From: Selaginella tamariscina
Lineage: Eukaryota; Streptophyta; Lycopodiopsida; Selaginellales; Selaginellaceae
Length of the DNA stretch: 64,000 nucleotides
Assembly: GCA_003024785.1 (NCBI GenBank)
Contig: PUQB01000555.1
Location: forward strand, 1 to 64,000
Direction of reading: 5' to 3'
Part shown: positions 28,975-41,839 of the stretch, piece by piece
Layout: every line of letters begins with the position of its first letter
Position numbering within the stretch: position 1 is the stretch's first letter
The notes under the pieces: model-generated
Seen by the model: the letters and a program-made list of their open reading frames with translations, nothing else
Databases searched by the model: none
Told to the model about the DNA's origin: nothing
Position numbers and translations under genes: made by a program

Positions 28975-31900
28975 ATGGCTCCGGGCAAGAAACGGGAAGA
29001 AATTCATCTGTAGCTGCTGCTGCTGCCTCTGCTCAGCAGTGGAATGTCGGAGATTTGGTACTTGCTAAAGTCAAAGGTTTCCCTGCATGGCCTGCTCAGG
29101 TATGCTTCAAATTTCCCCTTATTCACCATGTATTGAATACTAAATTTAGAAAACACTGATGTATTGAATACTAAAATTTAGAAAACACTGATGTATTGAA
29201 TACTAAAATTTAGAAACACTGATGCGCTTTGCAGGTGAGCAAGCCAGAGGCGTTTGGGCAAATTTACAATCCAACCCGTGTATTTGTTGTATTTTCGGAA
29301 CAAAACAGATGTAAGTGTGTGTAAAGAGATCACTATCATGACCATATGTATCTGAAATCGGACAGACCAATATACTCATTGACAACTTGTATATATCTAA
29401 ATTTTTATGTGTCAGACGGTTCTGCCATCATTCAGAGATCTCGAAGTTCACTGAGGAGGCTAAAGCTCTTCTTGTCCAAAAGACACACTCGAAATGCACT
29501 CCTGCTGAATGTAGACGAGATCCTTCAGGTAGCGGAGCAGTCGGTAAATTCAAACGGCGACGTGGCTAATAAGGTAGGGCTGAACGAGATGATAGAAGAT
29601 AGTAGCAAGAATAGGAATAGTGAGGATGTAGCTAGTGGTAATGAGGAATACGAAACGGATCAGCTTCTAGATAGCTTCGACAGTAAACAACCTATGGCTT
29701 CAGTGAAAAGTTTAAAAGGGCCAGGAATTGAGATAGATGACTTTGATATGGGATGGGGGTCACCGATATCGAGTGGGGAGCAGGGATGGGATTTCGGGGG
29801 ATGAGACGGGATCTAAGGGGATCGTTATAGTGGAGAAGGTTCAGACCAACTTTGCATCGCATGAAGAAATGGATCCTTTCGACTCTTTTGAGTTCTTCAA
29901 TGAGGATGATGGTAGTATGCCTTCGTGTGCATCGAATGTGGAAACGGGGAAGACGGAGAAGCCTTCTAAATGCGATAAGGGGGTGGGGTCTGGTCCAAGC
30001 AGGGCTCCAGGACTCCTACGAAGTCCAGGAAGCCTGCTGCTAGTTTTACTCCTGCTGTTCCTGCGAACGTCTGCCGTAAGAAGAGCAGATGACCACTGTC
30101 AAAACTTCCATGCCTCAAGCGTTTTCTAAAGAGGTAAAGACATGCATACATAATATAATCTATATTTATGTATGTGCTCCGTATGTATGTCGATAAATAC
30201 AAAAATACATAAAACGTACAGAAACTAGGGGGGTTATTTAGTAAACGTGTTCACTCCAAATTCAGGTCAGCCCAAGGGAGATCTTGAAGTATTCCCATCA
30301 CGCATGATCCGGACAGTAACCTGCCAATTGTGAAGAGAGCCAGAGCCAGAGCCAAGGAGGTATGTGCATTGTTGATTATTCAAGATATGTTAATATCATG
30401 TCTCCCATGAATACTATGCAGAAGGTTGTGGAAACTCACGAAGAAAAGACTGTAGTTCTGGCTTCACCTACTAGTGTGGAGCTTGTGAAGTCGGGTAATT
30501 TTATATATACATACGTTGTATATGTTCTATTACTCCTATATTATAATATAAAGTGAAATTCAAAGTATCTCAATTCTATCATTCTGTAGACGAGAAAGCA
30601 GCAGATATCAAGCCTTTAAGTTTACCACCTAAAGCCGAGAAGTATCGCATTAGAAGCAGCCTTGCGGACAATGAAGCAGCTCTTCCGCCATCTAAGCGTC
30701 TTCACCGTGCTCTTGAGGCCATGACAGCCTGTGTAGCAGAAGCTGCAAAGGAAAAATCTGCAGGTATGTGCGCGTGTGTATTTCGCATGTATCTAGCTAA
30801 ATAATAATTAAATTTGTAATAGTTTGTTCTCTAATCACATTATGTTTAGTGTATTATTTTATAAATCACAGACAGGTATGTCTTTATCAATGTTTATTTC
30901 TATATTGAGCCTCTCGCAGAAGCGACAATGGCTGAAGAAAGAAGTAGACAGTTCGAGGAGGAGTCTGTTAAGCAAATTGATGAAAAGCAGGACTTCGCTC
31001 TCCAGGATAAAGACGTTGATCCTATCACCCTGAATTTACAGGTGTGTATATGCGTGGGCAGCATAATTTATGCACGTGTCTGTATCCATATGTATGTATG
31101 TTGCCTCACACATAGATGGTTTAATCTGTTCTATAAATTTCTGTACAGGTGCGTCAAACGTCGTGTTTGAACACTGAATTGGCTGATGGTATTCAGGATT
31201 TTCTTAAGATAACTGAACTTGCTGCTCATGATCTGAAAGGCGTAAGTAGGAATTGAATGTGTATGTGCGTCTGTGTGATATATTTGTATCAAATTCTATT
31301 ATAAACAGAGCATGAAGACTTACATTTGGATTGTCACAGGAGGAACTTTTGCATGGGGGTACAAGCTCTGAAGATGGGTCCGCCCCTCGAAAAGACGTAA
31401 GTGATGACCTAATTGAGAATCACTTGATATCTTTGTCATCTCCAATGTTATTATGTGCTCTTTTTCTTAACCTTGATTCTCTAATATACATTTAAATGAT
31501 TTCAGGAGGAAGTCTTGCATGATATTAAGACCGCTGAAGGTGATGCTCGTTTTGAATCTGCTCTGGAGAATGTAAGTGAGGCTTATACCTTTTTGTGTGT
31601 GGCTATATTCATTTTAGTCTTACATGCAATCTCGTTCGGGATATTTCAGGCCAAAGATGCTCCAGAGGTCACATCTGCTACTCAAATTTCTGAAGACGTT
31701 CAACACACTGCTGAAAGCTCTCAAGATGGTGTTACTGCTACGCTGCAAGTATGTATAGTATGCTTACATTCTTTCTTATATAATAATATATATACGTAGA
31801 TGTATATATTTTCATTCATTCACGCGCACAACACACGCAATGTGTGTGTATTTGTGTATAAGCGTGCTTATTATGACAGAATGAACAAGAAGAGGTGATT

Positions 31901-34900
31901 ATGAAGGTCGAACATGCTTTTGAGTCCGAGGAGGCGGTTATAGAAAACGTAAGTAATGCTAATGCTTGTCGTTCATTTATTTGTTCCTTACGTTTCTTTC
32001 ACTTACAAGATATTATTATACAAATGTAAGCATGTCCATTCATTATTTAGACATATATGTACAATTCATTTCTCTGTGTGTGTGTGTGTGGCGCGTGCGT
32101 GCACGCACTCACGCGCACACTCCTGCGTGTTGGTAGTATATTCAGAAAGTTGATTATGCTTATATAGTCGGACATATAGTTCAATAGTTAACCCTATAAT
32201 TCCAGGTGGTTTCGAAGATTGAGGCAGAGGCGGAGGGTAATTTGGAAATGAGAACGCAAGAGGCAATTGAAGGTTAGCATATTAGCTATGAAACACTATG
32301 CGTAATAGTAAACTAAACCAATATATGCTCAGAAGTTAGTAAGAAGCTTATTTTGCAGTTCTGGGAGTGAATTCAGTTGTAAACGTGGAAGAGGCAACAA
32401 AGGTGGAACTGATGAGTGCCCATGTGGAAGAACTGTTGAAGGTTTGAATCTTTAGTTATCATATACTGAACTTACTAATTTAATAGTTTACTAATATGTT
32501 AAGTTAATAAATTTGCAGACATGGAAGAGAATAGGCTATCTCCTGTTTCCATGGATATGTCTGAGGATACATTAAGTGACTTGACACCGACCAAAGTCGT
32601 TGAGCTTCAAAAGCACGGCTGAGCGTCCCGAGGATTGCAAGGTGTGTAAAAACGGGTGTGTGCATGTGTATGTTTGTGCAAACTTTGTTATCTTTAGCTG
32701 ATATATATTTATTTGGTTTGTAGGATGAGCACCAAGCTGCTCTTTTGGATGTAAATGCAGACTCCATTAAACCGGATGCCTTGCAGGAAGTATTGATGGT
32801 ATGCAAATATGTATGTATGCTATTGTATCTTTTGTTACGCTATGCAGTAGTACGATAATATATCCGTTTGATGGTTTTACCCAGGGTGTCCAGTCTGATA
32901 CTGCTGACTTGAGATATTCCCCGGTATCTCCTGCCGTACAGCAAGCTGTAAGCAACAGTATGGAGGCAGTTCAAAGACATTCTCCTAAGGTATATATTTG
33001 TGTGTGTGTCTGGGTGTGTGTGAGTACTTGCGTACGGATGTTTTTATAGGAACACTTCCGTTATACATATAAAATTAATATAATAATTAGGTTAATTAAT
33101 TATGATCAAGACAGAGGAGCTCTTCTTTTATAATGCTTGCAATTTTACAATTTTATTGTATCATATGTTCCACAGGCACATGTACAATCGCTTAAGGTTT
33201 CTTCTATAGCAGAAGAAACGTCAAAAGATTCTCTGACAGTTATTATGGAAACGGAGATAGAGAGACATTTACATCAGGTTTATATACAATGCATTGTATA
33301 TGTTATATGCACTTATAATGGTTAAAGTATATTAAATATACATATACGTTATGTGTTAGACGAATATAGTTGTTGCGGAATTACATGATGATTTTCTTGC
33401 ATGCAGGCCAATGATGTGAGTACTGAATCACATAATCTGACGCATTCCCCTTCGTCTCCTACAACGAAATTCGCATCAATGGTGGTGAAAACCGCGGAGG
33501 CGACAATTTCCGAGGTATGTCAGTTGTGATACTTGATATCATGACTTACTGATGAGTTACACAAAAACGTATATATTGTATAGTTACATGTATTTGTACA
33601 TAATATAACAAGTATAAATTCTTATTTAACATTTAACAAATAGGTATGTCCTAGCGTTATAACAACAACACTGCGACTAATAAGGAAACAAGTTCAATGG
33701 TACATTATTTATATAACATACAGATGAATGTACTGATGCATATCACATGTAATGCAGGTATCTCCTACGCGTGTAAACTACATGGCTGAGACAGTAGGGG
33801 TGACGACCACTTTGAAGGTGCTTTCTCATCATATATAGTGTTATATAACATATATTTTAATTATTGTATTTTTAACATACAATATTTACAGCCATCTCCT
33901 GCGGCTGTAAACGACAACAGCCCAAAGATCGAGGAGACATCAGGATTAAAGGTACATTCTCCCCACGGTAAATGTATACTATATACATACAGGAATATCT
34001 TTTATATTCTGTTTGCCCGTCGTTACGTTAAACGTGTATATACTCTAGTATAACGCACGTAATCTACAGTATACTAGCTGTATTAGCATGGGATATATGC
34101 CATTTGTAGCAATATAGAAGATGTACATATTGTCTTCCTACATATAGAAATTTTGTACGGCTGTAAATAGTGCCAAAGCGGAGGTTGGTGTTTTATACAT
34201 ACTATAACATACTTATATCGCATATAATATAGAAATTTATGTTTATATATTTATGATATAAAGTGATATGCTGTATATATTTGTGATACATGTCTTGATG
34301 TGAACATGGATGTGATATGAAGGTGTCTCCTACGGCCGTAAATAATAATCCTACCACGGTGGACGTGACATCAGCTACAAAGGTATATTCTCCACATCAT
34401 TTACAACATAAGGGGGAAGCTAAGTCAAAGAGTCAAAAGATAGTGAAAAGGCATTCTCCTCATACCTCCAGGGAATGTCAAAGTCAACACTCTGCTGACT
34501 CTGAGAACGAACCCACGCCCACTAAGAGCAGGTCTGAGCTGGCAATAAGTACCAAGCCAACGTCCACGGTGTCCAGGTTTGACGGCGAAGTCAACAATAT
34601 CCGAAAAGCGTTAGTACATTTATATTTTGTGTGCACCACAATATGCACCAATCATAGACATATAGTGAGACACGTGCTGTCTGTACCTGTGTTTGCATCT
34701 TTTAGAGTGTTACATTTAACGAGTTCTTTATTAAACCATGTAATTGCCCTTTACAAGCACGCACGCACGCACACACACACGTGTGTGTGTATATATATAT
34801 GTAAATTTTTCTAGCTATTAACTGTTACAACTTAATCCAGTAAATAATATAATATAGACATATTTATATGACTTTTCTCTCTCACTAGGTCGTTTGCTGG

Positions 34901-37900
34901 CTAAATTGTACCCTGTGCACATATAAACATATGAACTGTGCAACTATAGACTTGTGTGTTTATGATTAGTAAAATATATACATAGTGGAACGTAGTAAAG
35001 GATATGGAAACTGAACTTGATAATAATTCAACTAGATATATATATGTAAACATGTGTATTTCGTGTCAGATATGAAGCTGCGAAGGAGTTGAACAGAAGA
35101 TGGCTTCAGGACACATCGCGCTCTAGGATGCTGGTGGAATTTTCAGCTGAGTAATCACGCCAATGAGGCATTTAATGAACCTAATCAGGCCTTGATTCGG
35201 GAGGCAAACCACATTAAGATCCTGGTCAAGCATCTCTGTCTGCGGAGGCTCAAGCTGCAAGGGACATATTTGAAGGTTTATTACATGTGTATCTAGAACG
35301 AAGGACAGTATAGGACGTGCCACCAGACAACTATCGACTGTGCTAAGCTCGACCTCAGCGAGCAGGTGTGTGTGTGTGTGTGCGTATTTACTTTTATGGG
35401 CTACTGAAACAATATATAAGATTATGTGTATCTGGTATATATGGGGAATATACGATGGGCTATACGTATGTGTTTATAAAACCATATAATGTCTCAGAGT
35501 GCTTGTGTATATATGGAGTACTACATGTGTGACTGATTTTCTTCTAGGTGATTGACCTCATAGCAAGAAAACTGGAAGTGGAACAAAGTTATCCTCGACG
35601 CATTGATTTATTTTTCTGGTGGATTCTATCACTCAAACATCACACACGTTACGAGGTAATGTAAACCTAACAGCTTTTAGTCTTGCGTTATATATATTTG
35701 TTCACTCTTAAGTAGGTAAATACATGCTTACACCTAATATTCATATGATCTTTATCAATCATGATTTAAATCTAATGTTTATCAAGGTTTGCTGTATTCG
35801 TAAACTGGTTCATTATATATCTTAACTGTGTATAATGCATAAAACATATATTTCACAGGCACACCTGCTGGCATATACCGTTCCATTGTACAGAACGCTT
35901 TGCCTAGGCTGTTAAGTTCTGCGGCACCACCAGGAAGCTTTGCGAGGGAGAACCGCCGTCAATGTTTAAAAGTAAGGTTTGTGAAAGTTTCACGAAGACT
36001 AACTTGATTAAATACCTAATACATTAGATTTTGTTTTTCTGCAGGTGTTTAAACAATGGAGTGAACGCAATATTTTTCCACCATCCGTTATTCGTCACTT
36101 CATGGAAGAGATAGAGCTACATAATTGTGACAGAGTGGTGATGAATATGAGCCGACGGCCTGCGAGGAATGAAAGACCTGTGGACGATCCAATTCGTGAG
36201 ATGGAGGGCATGCAAGTGGATGAATATGGCAGGTATGGGCTATGATGTATAAATGCTTGTTATATATAGAGTGTATGAACTACTGTAGTTTGTTACGTGT
36301 GTGTATATATATTTTGCGTTCAATGGAAGTAATTCATTCCGTATGTTCATATATAACTATCACTACGCATGTGTATATAACTATAGTGTTAACATCATGT
36401 GGTTACTTGCAGCAATGTAAGCTTCCCACTACGGGGGATCACAGTCCCACGAGAAGAGGAAGAGGCAAACGATTGTGGAAAAGCAGCAGTAGATACATCT
36501 CAAACAGTTACCAACAAAGGTCTTTCTCTCTCTCTCTCTCGATATGTGTGTGTGTGTCTGTATATGTACAACGTATATGTACAGGTACGCAAGCTGCAAC
36601 GGTGGAGAGACATCCGTGTATCTTAGAGGACGTAGATGGTGAGCTGGAGATGGAAGATGCGTCACCACAGAATGACACATGGCAAAATCAGAGGCAACAA
36701 TATGTGTCCCCGTCTTCAACACTCTGTGGACCTCCACTTCCTATGTCTACTCCGCCACCTTTACCTTCTTCCCCTCCTCCAGATGTTCCCCCCGCCACCT
36801 CCAGGTCCCTCTCAAGGTAGTGTGTGTGTGTTTGCGTGAGAGGGTAGTATAAGAACATGTTTAACTTCGTAAGTACAGTAGTTGCAATTCTTTAATTGCA
36901 CATTTAGTTTGCATAAGCGTTTATATTTATCCCAAAAAAACACACAAAGCTAGAAGTTGTGAGGGGAGAGAGAGAGATGCTTAATTTTAGTATGTACATG
37001 TGAAACTTTAGGTTGTGATATTTCTCTCAATGAACAAACAAATATTCATTAGGTATAGCAGGTCTTTCGCCAAGCTACCACCTTGTACAAAATTCTTCCA
37101 TGCAACCGCCGTTTAACAACTATGAGCAGTATAATCCGGGTATGTATGGGAGTGAGGATGGGTATGGTTACAGCTCTTACGAATACGGTGCTCATCCCGC
37201 GTACGGTCAATCTTATCAAGACGGGCAGCCTTACCATCCCGACGGACACTCTTACAATCCCGAAGGGCAGGCTTATCCCCAGGACGGACAACGGTATTCT
37301 CAAAACGGGCAGCCTTACTACCCAGACGGACAGCCGTATCATCGAGATGGACAGCCATACCATCCGGACGGGCAGCCGTACCCGCAAGATGGGCAGCCGT
37401 ATCAACAGGACGGATACCGGACGGACACTTGTATCAAGACGGACAGAGCTACTATCCCGAGAGTCATAACTACCAGGAGAACCACCACCCAGATGGACAC
37501 ACTTACCCGGCAGATTACCAAGGGGAGTATGGTTATGGCGGCTCGTATGAAGTTGGACAGTGGTCTGAGGGATCTCCCAGAGGCCGGTACCTGTCTCATA
37601 ATCCTCCGGCTGACGACCCGTATTTGAATCCTCAACAGGAGCCGTATCACGACAGACATGGACCGTCTCAAGAGTATCATCAGAATGGTCCTCCACCACC
37701 TCCTTATCACTACGAAGGTATGTATATGCATTCTCACATGTATCCTCGAAACTAAGCACCTCCATTTTCTGTAATAGATTATGTATATACAATTACACGC
37801 ATTTTGCTGTGTTTGCAGAGAGGGCTTCGGGCAGATATGTGTCGTCTGGGGGATACCCTTCGCCTGAACGCGAAGAGAAATACCATCACTATGGACGGAG

Positions 37901-37949
37901 GAAGAGACATCATAACGACGGAGGAGGTTATTCAAAGTTTAGTTGGTAA
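28975..37949 (+). CDS. HUA2/HULK-like protein: PWWP, CID (RPR), Pro-rich and Tyr-rich C terminus
   Basis: A nuclear protein thought to couple chromatin reading to pre-mRNA processing; Arabidopsis HUA2 affects AGAMOUS splicing and FLC expression. The start MAPGKKR matches the HUA2 N terminus. A PWWP domain follows: VGDLVLAKVKGFPAWPAQ (29046-29099), SKPEAFGQIYNPTRVFVVF (29233-29296), FTEEAKALLVQKT (29440-29490). A Ser/Asp-rich middle includes LPPSKRLHRALEAMTACVAE (30685-30745). At least a dozen small exons (30.9-34.6 kb) form a low-complexity linker. The RNA polymerase II CTD-interacting CID is read as VIDLIARKLEVEQSYPRRID (35550-35610), IYRSIVQNALPRLLSSAAPP, RENRRQCLKVFKQWSERNIF and SVIRHFMEEIE (36045-36130). 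Then come PPLPMSTPPPLPSSPPPDVP, a Tyr/Gly repeat (37100-37690) and the basic end REEKYHHYGRRKRHHNDGGG...SKFSW. Several frame slips occur. Confidence 0.88.
29130..29224. repeat. Three ~32-bp tandem repeats in HUA2-like intron 1
   Basis: TGTATTGAATACTAAAATTT followed by AGAAAACACTGA occurs three times in a row with small changes, ending just before the acceptor for the second PWWP exon. Confidence 0.9.
32881..34400 (+). repeat. Repeated small exons in the HUA2-like gene
   Basis: Successive exons encode related peptides: YSPVSPAVQQAVSNSMEAVQ (about 32915-32990), HSPSSPTTKFASMVVKTAEA (33440-33515), VSPTRVNYMAETVGVTTTLK (33758-33820), PSPAAVNDNSPKIEETSGLK (33892-33952) and VSPTAVNNNPTTVDVTSATK (34321-34383). 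Each is about 60-75 nt, starts after an AG with the same (P/S)SP(A/T)xVN core and ends in a Val/Lys plus donor site, so they look like tandem exon duplications. Confidence 0.65.
37183..37445 (+). repeat. Tyr-rich heptad/octad coding repeat (PYHPDGQ)
   Basis: In the last large exon of the HUA2-like gene a 21-24 bp unit coding variants of Q-P-Y-(H/Y/P)-(P/Q/R)-D-G is repeated about ten times, from YQDGQPYHPDGHSYNPEGQA to PYPQDGQPYQQDG. After a frame slip the repeat resumes as YQDGQSYYPESHNYQE and turns into Gly/Tyr- and Pro-rich sequence. Confidence 0.9.
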
Positions 37950-38479
37950 AAGGGGTTGTTGCAAACAGTTTTGATTTGGGATGGGTATGAATTGGTGCTG
38001 TGTATACATTTATAAATACAATCGAGTCCATGTTACAGTGAGAGCGTGTGTGTGTGAGAGAGGGAGAGAGAGGGAGAGAGAGAGAGAGCCAAGCAAGGTA
38101 ACTGTGAATATACTAAGTGTTACACTGCGTTCATATATACGTGTGACTCAACAATATATATTATAAGTTCATTCATTCATGAACTCTCTCTTCTTGTTCA
38201 GTATATTTATACACTCCACAATATATATTATATGGCCCTATGAAGTTCGTTCATTCATAAAACAAAAATGTGAGTAACACACGTGTAATATAATGTGTAT
38301 TGCATTTCACCTCTACAGTTAATCTCTGCTCTATATATACGTAGAATCTTAAATATTTCGAATGAATACAACTCCGTATATATGTGAACCAAAAAGACCA
38401 ACAGGACAATAAATCTCAGTTACCAAGGAAAAATATGTCTTAGACCCGACTACCACCTGACACACGACATAGACACTTG
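37950..38479. other. Convergent intergenic region
   Basis: 3' flanks of the HUA2-like and RanBP1 genes, with a (GA)n tract at about 38050-38090. No gene seen. Confidence 0.7.
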
Positions 38480-39416
38480 ACACACCCAACTTAGCTCTTC
38501 AATCGGCCTTCTTCTCGTCCTCCCCAGCCTTCTCCTTGTTCTCCTCGTTCCCACCTTCTTTGGCTCCGCTACCAGATCGTTCACCTTTAGATTCTCCAGT
38601 GTCTCCGCTACTTGTTCTGCGTTTCTCTCCTCTTCCGCAGGTCTCTGTTCCTCCGTTGCCTCAATGAATATCTCCTTGAACTTCTGAGCGTCTGCCACAC
38701 ACGCAATAGTTATCATGTGTGGACACGTTATAAAAAAGAAAGAATTATACAAAGACTAAATTTAACTCTAAAATTACTAAAGTGAATTAAAAAGTACAAC
38801 TAATAACGCACAATAGGTAATGACCGTTCCCTATTCTACACATGTAGAAACTTACTTTCGACGCTGCCGAGGCGGATGCAAAGCAACTCCATTTTTAACT
38901 TCTCCGTCTGAGAAATCCATTGCATGCCATACCCAAGACTTGTCGCTTCCAGCATGCTCCTGCAGACTCATCCCCGGTATCACTATCAAAAGGGAAGAAA
39001 TTTAAGGACTTAATACAAAAGCGTATAATAACACATACAGTAGTGATTGGCACAGATCTTGAGCGTCTTGTTTTGTCGCATGAGCAGCCTGATCTTGTCG
39101 GTCTCGTTGTGCTTGAGAATCTTAATTGGCCGACACCGCGCTCCTTCCACTGATCGGTGAATCTATACAGCTTTGCCTTCCTGCACATCAAAAACACCCA
39201 GATTGCTATTCTAGAACACACAAAGTCCAACTTTTGTACTTACATATCGAGCAAAACTTCTTCATTCTCCTCCCCAGTGGCCACAACGACCTCCTCAAGG
39301 CGCACAATGGGAGCTACCTGTGCGCCAGTATCTTCTTCCTCGCCGGCGGCTACAGCAGCACCGGCTTCATGCTCCTGCTCTTCTGCAGCTCCTGCAGCTT
39401 CTTCGCGATCCGCCAT
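38480..39416 (-). CDS. RANBP1: Ran-binding protein 1 (RanBP1)
   Basis: A cytosolic co-factor of RanGAP that releases Ran-GTP from transport receptors. The start [20 protein letters not shown] (ATG 39414-39416) opens an acidic leader ending [16 protein letters not shown]. The Ran-binding domain follows: [19 protein letters not shown] (39185-39129), then after a frame slip [20 protein letters not shown] and KICANHY (to about 39045), then [20 protein letters not shown] with [14 protein letters not shown] (38975-38870). The C terminus, [20 protein letters not shown] followed by an acidic/Lys-rich tail, lies at 38691-38480. KLYRFD...WKERGVGxxKxLxH and WxAxDF(S/A) are diagnostic. Divergent from ADAT1 with 140 bp between ATGs. 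Confidence 0.93.
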
Positions 39417-39556
39417 TACTCACAGATCCCAGCCGCAACTCACAAACCCTAGACGACGATTAACCCTAATCACTCCAGTTCTAGGGCTTTCGTGTCGGTC
39501 TGTATGCTGGATTTAGGGTTCATCGGTACGGTTCTGCTTTAGGCTCTCTGTTTTAC
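39417..39556. promoter_or_regulatory. Bidirectional promoter with telo-boxes, RanBP1/ADAT1
   Basis: Only 140 bp lie between the divergent start codons. It contains AAACCCTAG (39444-39452), TAACCCTAAT (39461-39470), CTAGGGC (39481) and ATTTAGGGTT (39511-39520), that is, telo-box elements in both orientations. Both transcripts must start here or upstream within the other gene. Confidence 0.6.
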
Positions 39557-41421
39557 ATGGAGTGGGGGGAGAGGGTTGCACAAGCTGCAGTGGAGAAATA
39601 CAGGTGCCTACCTAAGAAGGGAAAGCCACAGGGAAGGGAGTGCACAGTTATCGCTGCGTTTCTCATATTCGATTCGATATCTGGTATGGCTAGTGTAGAA
39701 TATGTATATGCCTTATGCATCTAAACTGGTTTATTATATATTATATATATATATATGGAGAGAGAGAGAGAGAGAGAGAGATTTCTTTCAGTTATAGTTA
39801 TATATGAGGGCTACATATGTAGACTATCTTAGCTAACGATGGTACATATAGCGAAGTATATGACGTATAGTAATGATGTTTCAAGTTAGTATGATGTTGG
39901 ATATTAGTTCTGTATACTAATTGTAAAAGCTACTAGATTCACTTAAGGTGATTTCCTTGGAACTGGGGACAAAATGTTTGGGGGGCTCACAGCTGAGTGC
40001 ACTCGGTGAAACAGTGACTGATTCCCATGCTGAAATCATTGCAAGAAGAGCTCTTTTGAGGTAAACATGCACACTGTGTGTGTGTGTGTGTGTTACAAGC
40101 AATTCACGCTTTGCAGGTATTTCTACTGTCAGTTAAGGAATTGTGTGGAGAGCAAAGGTAGCTATTTGAGCTAGACATAGATGGTAAGGGACGCCTTCGA
40201 CCAGGCCTTGAACTTCATCTTTATATCACTCAGCACCCTGTGAGTAAATTGTCAATATTGTATATAAATATACATTCTATGACCGTGCTATTTAACTAGT
40301 TTTCGTTTTGTGCAGGTGGAGATGCATGCATTTTTCCTTGTTTACAATATCAAACTAGAACTGGGCAAAGCTTTACATGGGATGGTGAGAGCTCTACTGA
40401 AACGCAAACTACAGGTGTTCTCAGAAGGAAACCTGGCCGAGGAGATGCCACTTACTCGATGAGTTGTAGTGATAAAATTGCAAGATGGAATGTTTTGGGT
40501 GTTCAAGGTTTGTACATAAATACATGCATATAGACATGTGTTTATTATGTATATGAGCGGCTCTAATATACAAATATTAAGTTTCGAGTTTGAAATATGT
40601 ATATGTATGAAAGTAACTACTGTCTATAGGGGCTTTACTTTCTTCATTATTGAGTGAACCAATATACTTGACATCTATTACAATAGCAAGGCATGAAAGC
40701 AAACCAGTGTACCAAAGATCGTGTCTAGAAGCATTGGAAAGGGCTGTGTATGGCCGGCTGCTTCCTCTTACGGATAAATTGTGCAGATTCAATAAGGTAT
40801 ATATATTATTAATAGGATAGTCCTATGTATTTTATCATTCACATTGTTTTCCAGCCTTCACTATGGTTAGCACCAGTGTGCCCTCGGGAGTCTAGACCAG
40901 CAGATCTGGATGGGTTAGCATGTGGTATGATTTAATTTAATTACATACATATTATGTAGTTGTGTGTGTGTGTGTATTTTGGTTGTTTTTTAGATTTGCA
41001 ATAAGCTGGGATGCTTCTGGTCACCATGAAGTTATAATTGGTACAACGGGGAGGAAGCAAGGACTTCAGCAAAGGGTGCATTGTCAGCTGCTACTGAATC
41101 AACTCTAAGCAGGTTCATTAACACGCACACGCATGCACCGCACACACATGCTGTCAATGCAGGAAGTCCATGTGTCGGGAGTTTAAAGTCTTGGCCGAGA
41201 GTTTGTTGCCGAACTTAAACACTAGAGACTGGACTTATGAAGAATGCAAGGTAACTGTATTACAGATTTGATTTACTTCTTTATTTGTTTGTTTTCTTAG
41301 TAACTTTGGTACACAGAGGTTTGCACAAGGTTACGCTGAAAGGAGGAAAGTCCTCCTAACCGAAGACTCCCCATTTGCAGGCTGGCTACAAAAACCAGTT
41401 TTTACTGTATTAAAATTGTGA
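39557..41421 (+). CDS. TAD1: tRNA-specific adenosine deaminase 1 (ADAT1/TAD1)
   Basis: Deaminates A37 of tRNA-Ala to inosine. The start [20 protein letters not shown] with [17 protein letters not shown] fits the family N terminus. The catalytic zinc site is at 40014-40060: [13 protein letters not shown] (His ligand and proton-shuttling Glu). A second ligand sits in PCGDACIF (across an intron at about 40250-40317, with an apparent frame slip) and a third in [20 protein letters not shown] plus NVLGVQGALLS (40424-40640). Further on are [37 protein letters not shown] and a last exon [20 protein letters not shown] followed by AGWLQKP, ending at 41421. The frame breaks near 39990, 40170 and 41060. 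The editase (A_deamin) domain architecture is complete. Confidence 0.9.
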
Positions 41422-41820
41422 CTTGTAACTGACGTTTTATAATATATATATAAGCATAAAGATTCCATGTCTATTTGGAACTCGAGTAAAATAAATTTTA
41501 CAGGACAAAGACGGTCCCAGGTTCCGCATTCGCCACCGCAGTCAAACAAACAAACACAAAGTATAATATACCTTGGAATGGCAAAGCCAGCAAGTAAAAG
41601 GCTGTAACCTGTACCCACAAAGTGGAAAACGGCATCAATATAGCATGTATATAAAGACGTTAACTGCTCACATATGTACAAAGGATGCAATGATCACACT
41701 GAGCCTCATTTGCTATCTCATCCTTACAAATACAACTCCAGCAAAAGTCGTTATTGCAATAGAATTATATATTATTTTGGGCATAAAGTTATGTATTGTT
41801 ATCACGTATTAAATGTGTTG
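41422..41820. other. Intergenic
   Basis: 3' flank of ADAT1. Nothing recognised. Confidence 0.5.
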
Positions 41821-41839
41821 ACATGGCCCATCTGAATAT

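Noticed and set aside
36429-37792. Long minus-strand frames opposite the HUA2-like C terminus
   Set aside because: They mirror the tandem coding repeat; the plus frame has the family motifs.
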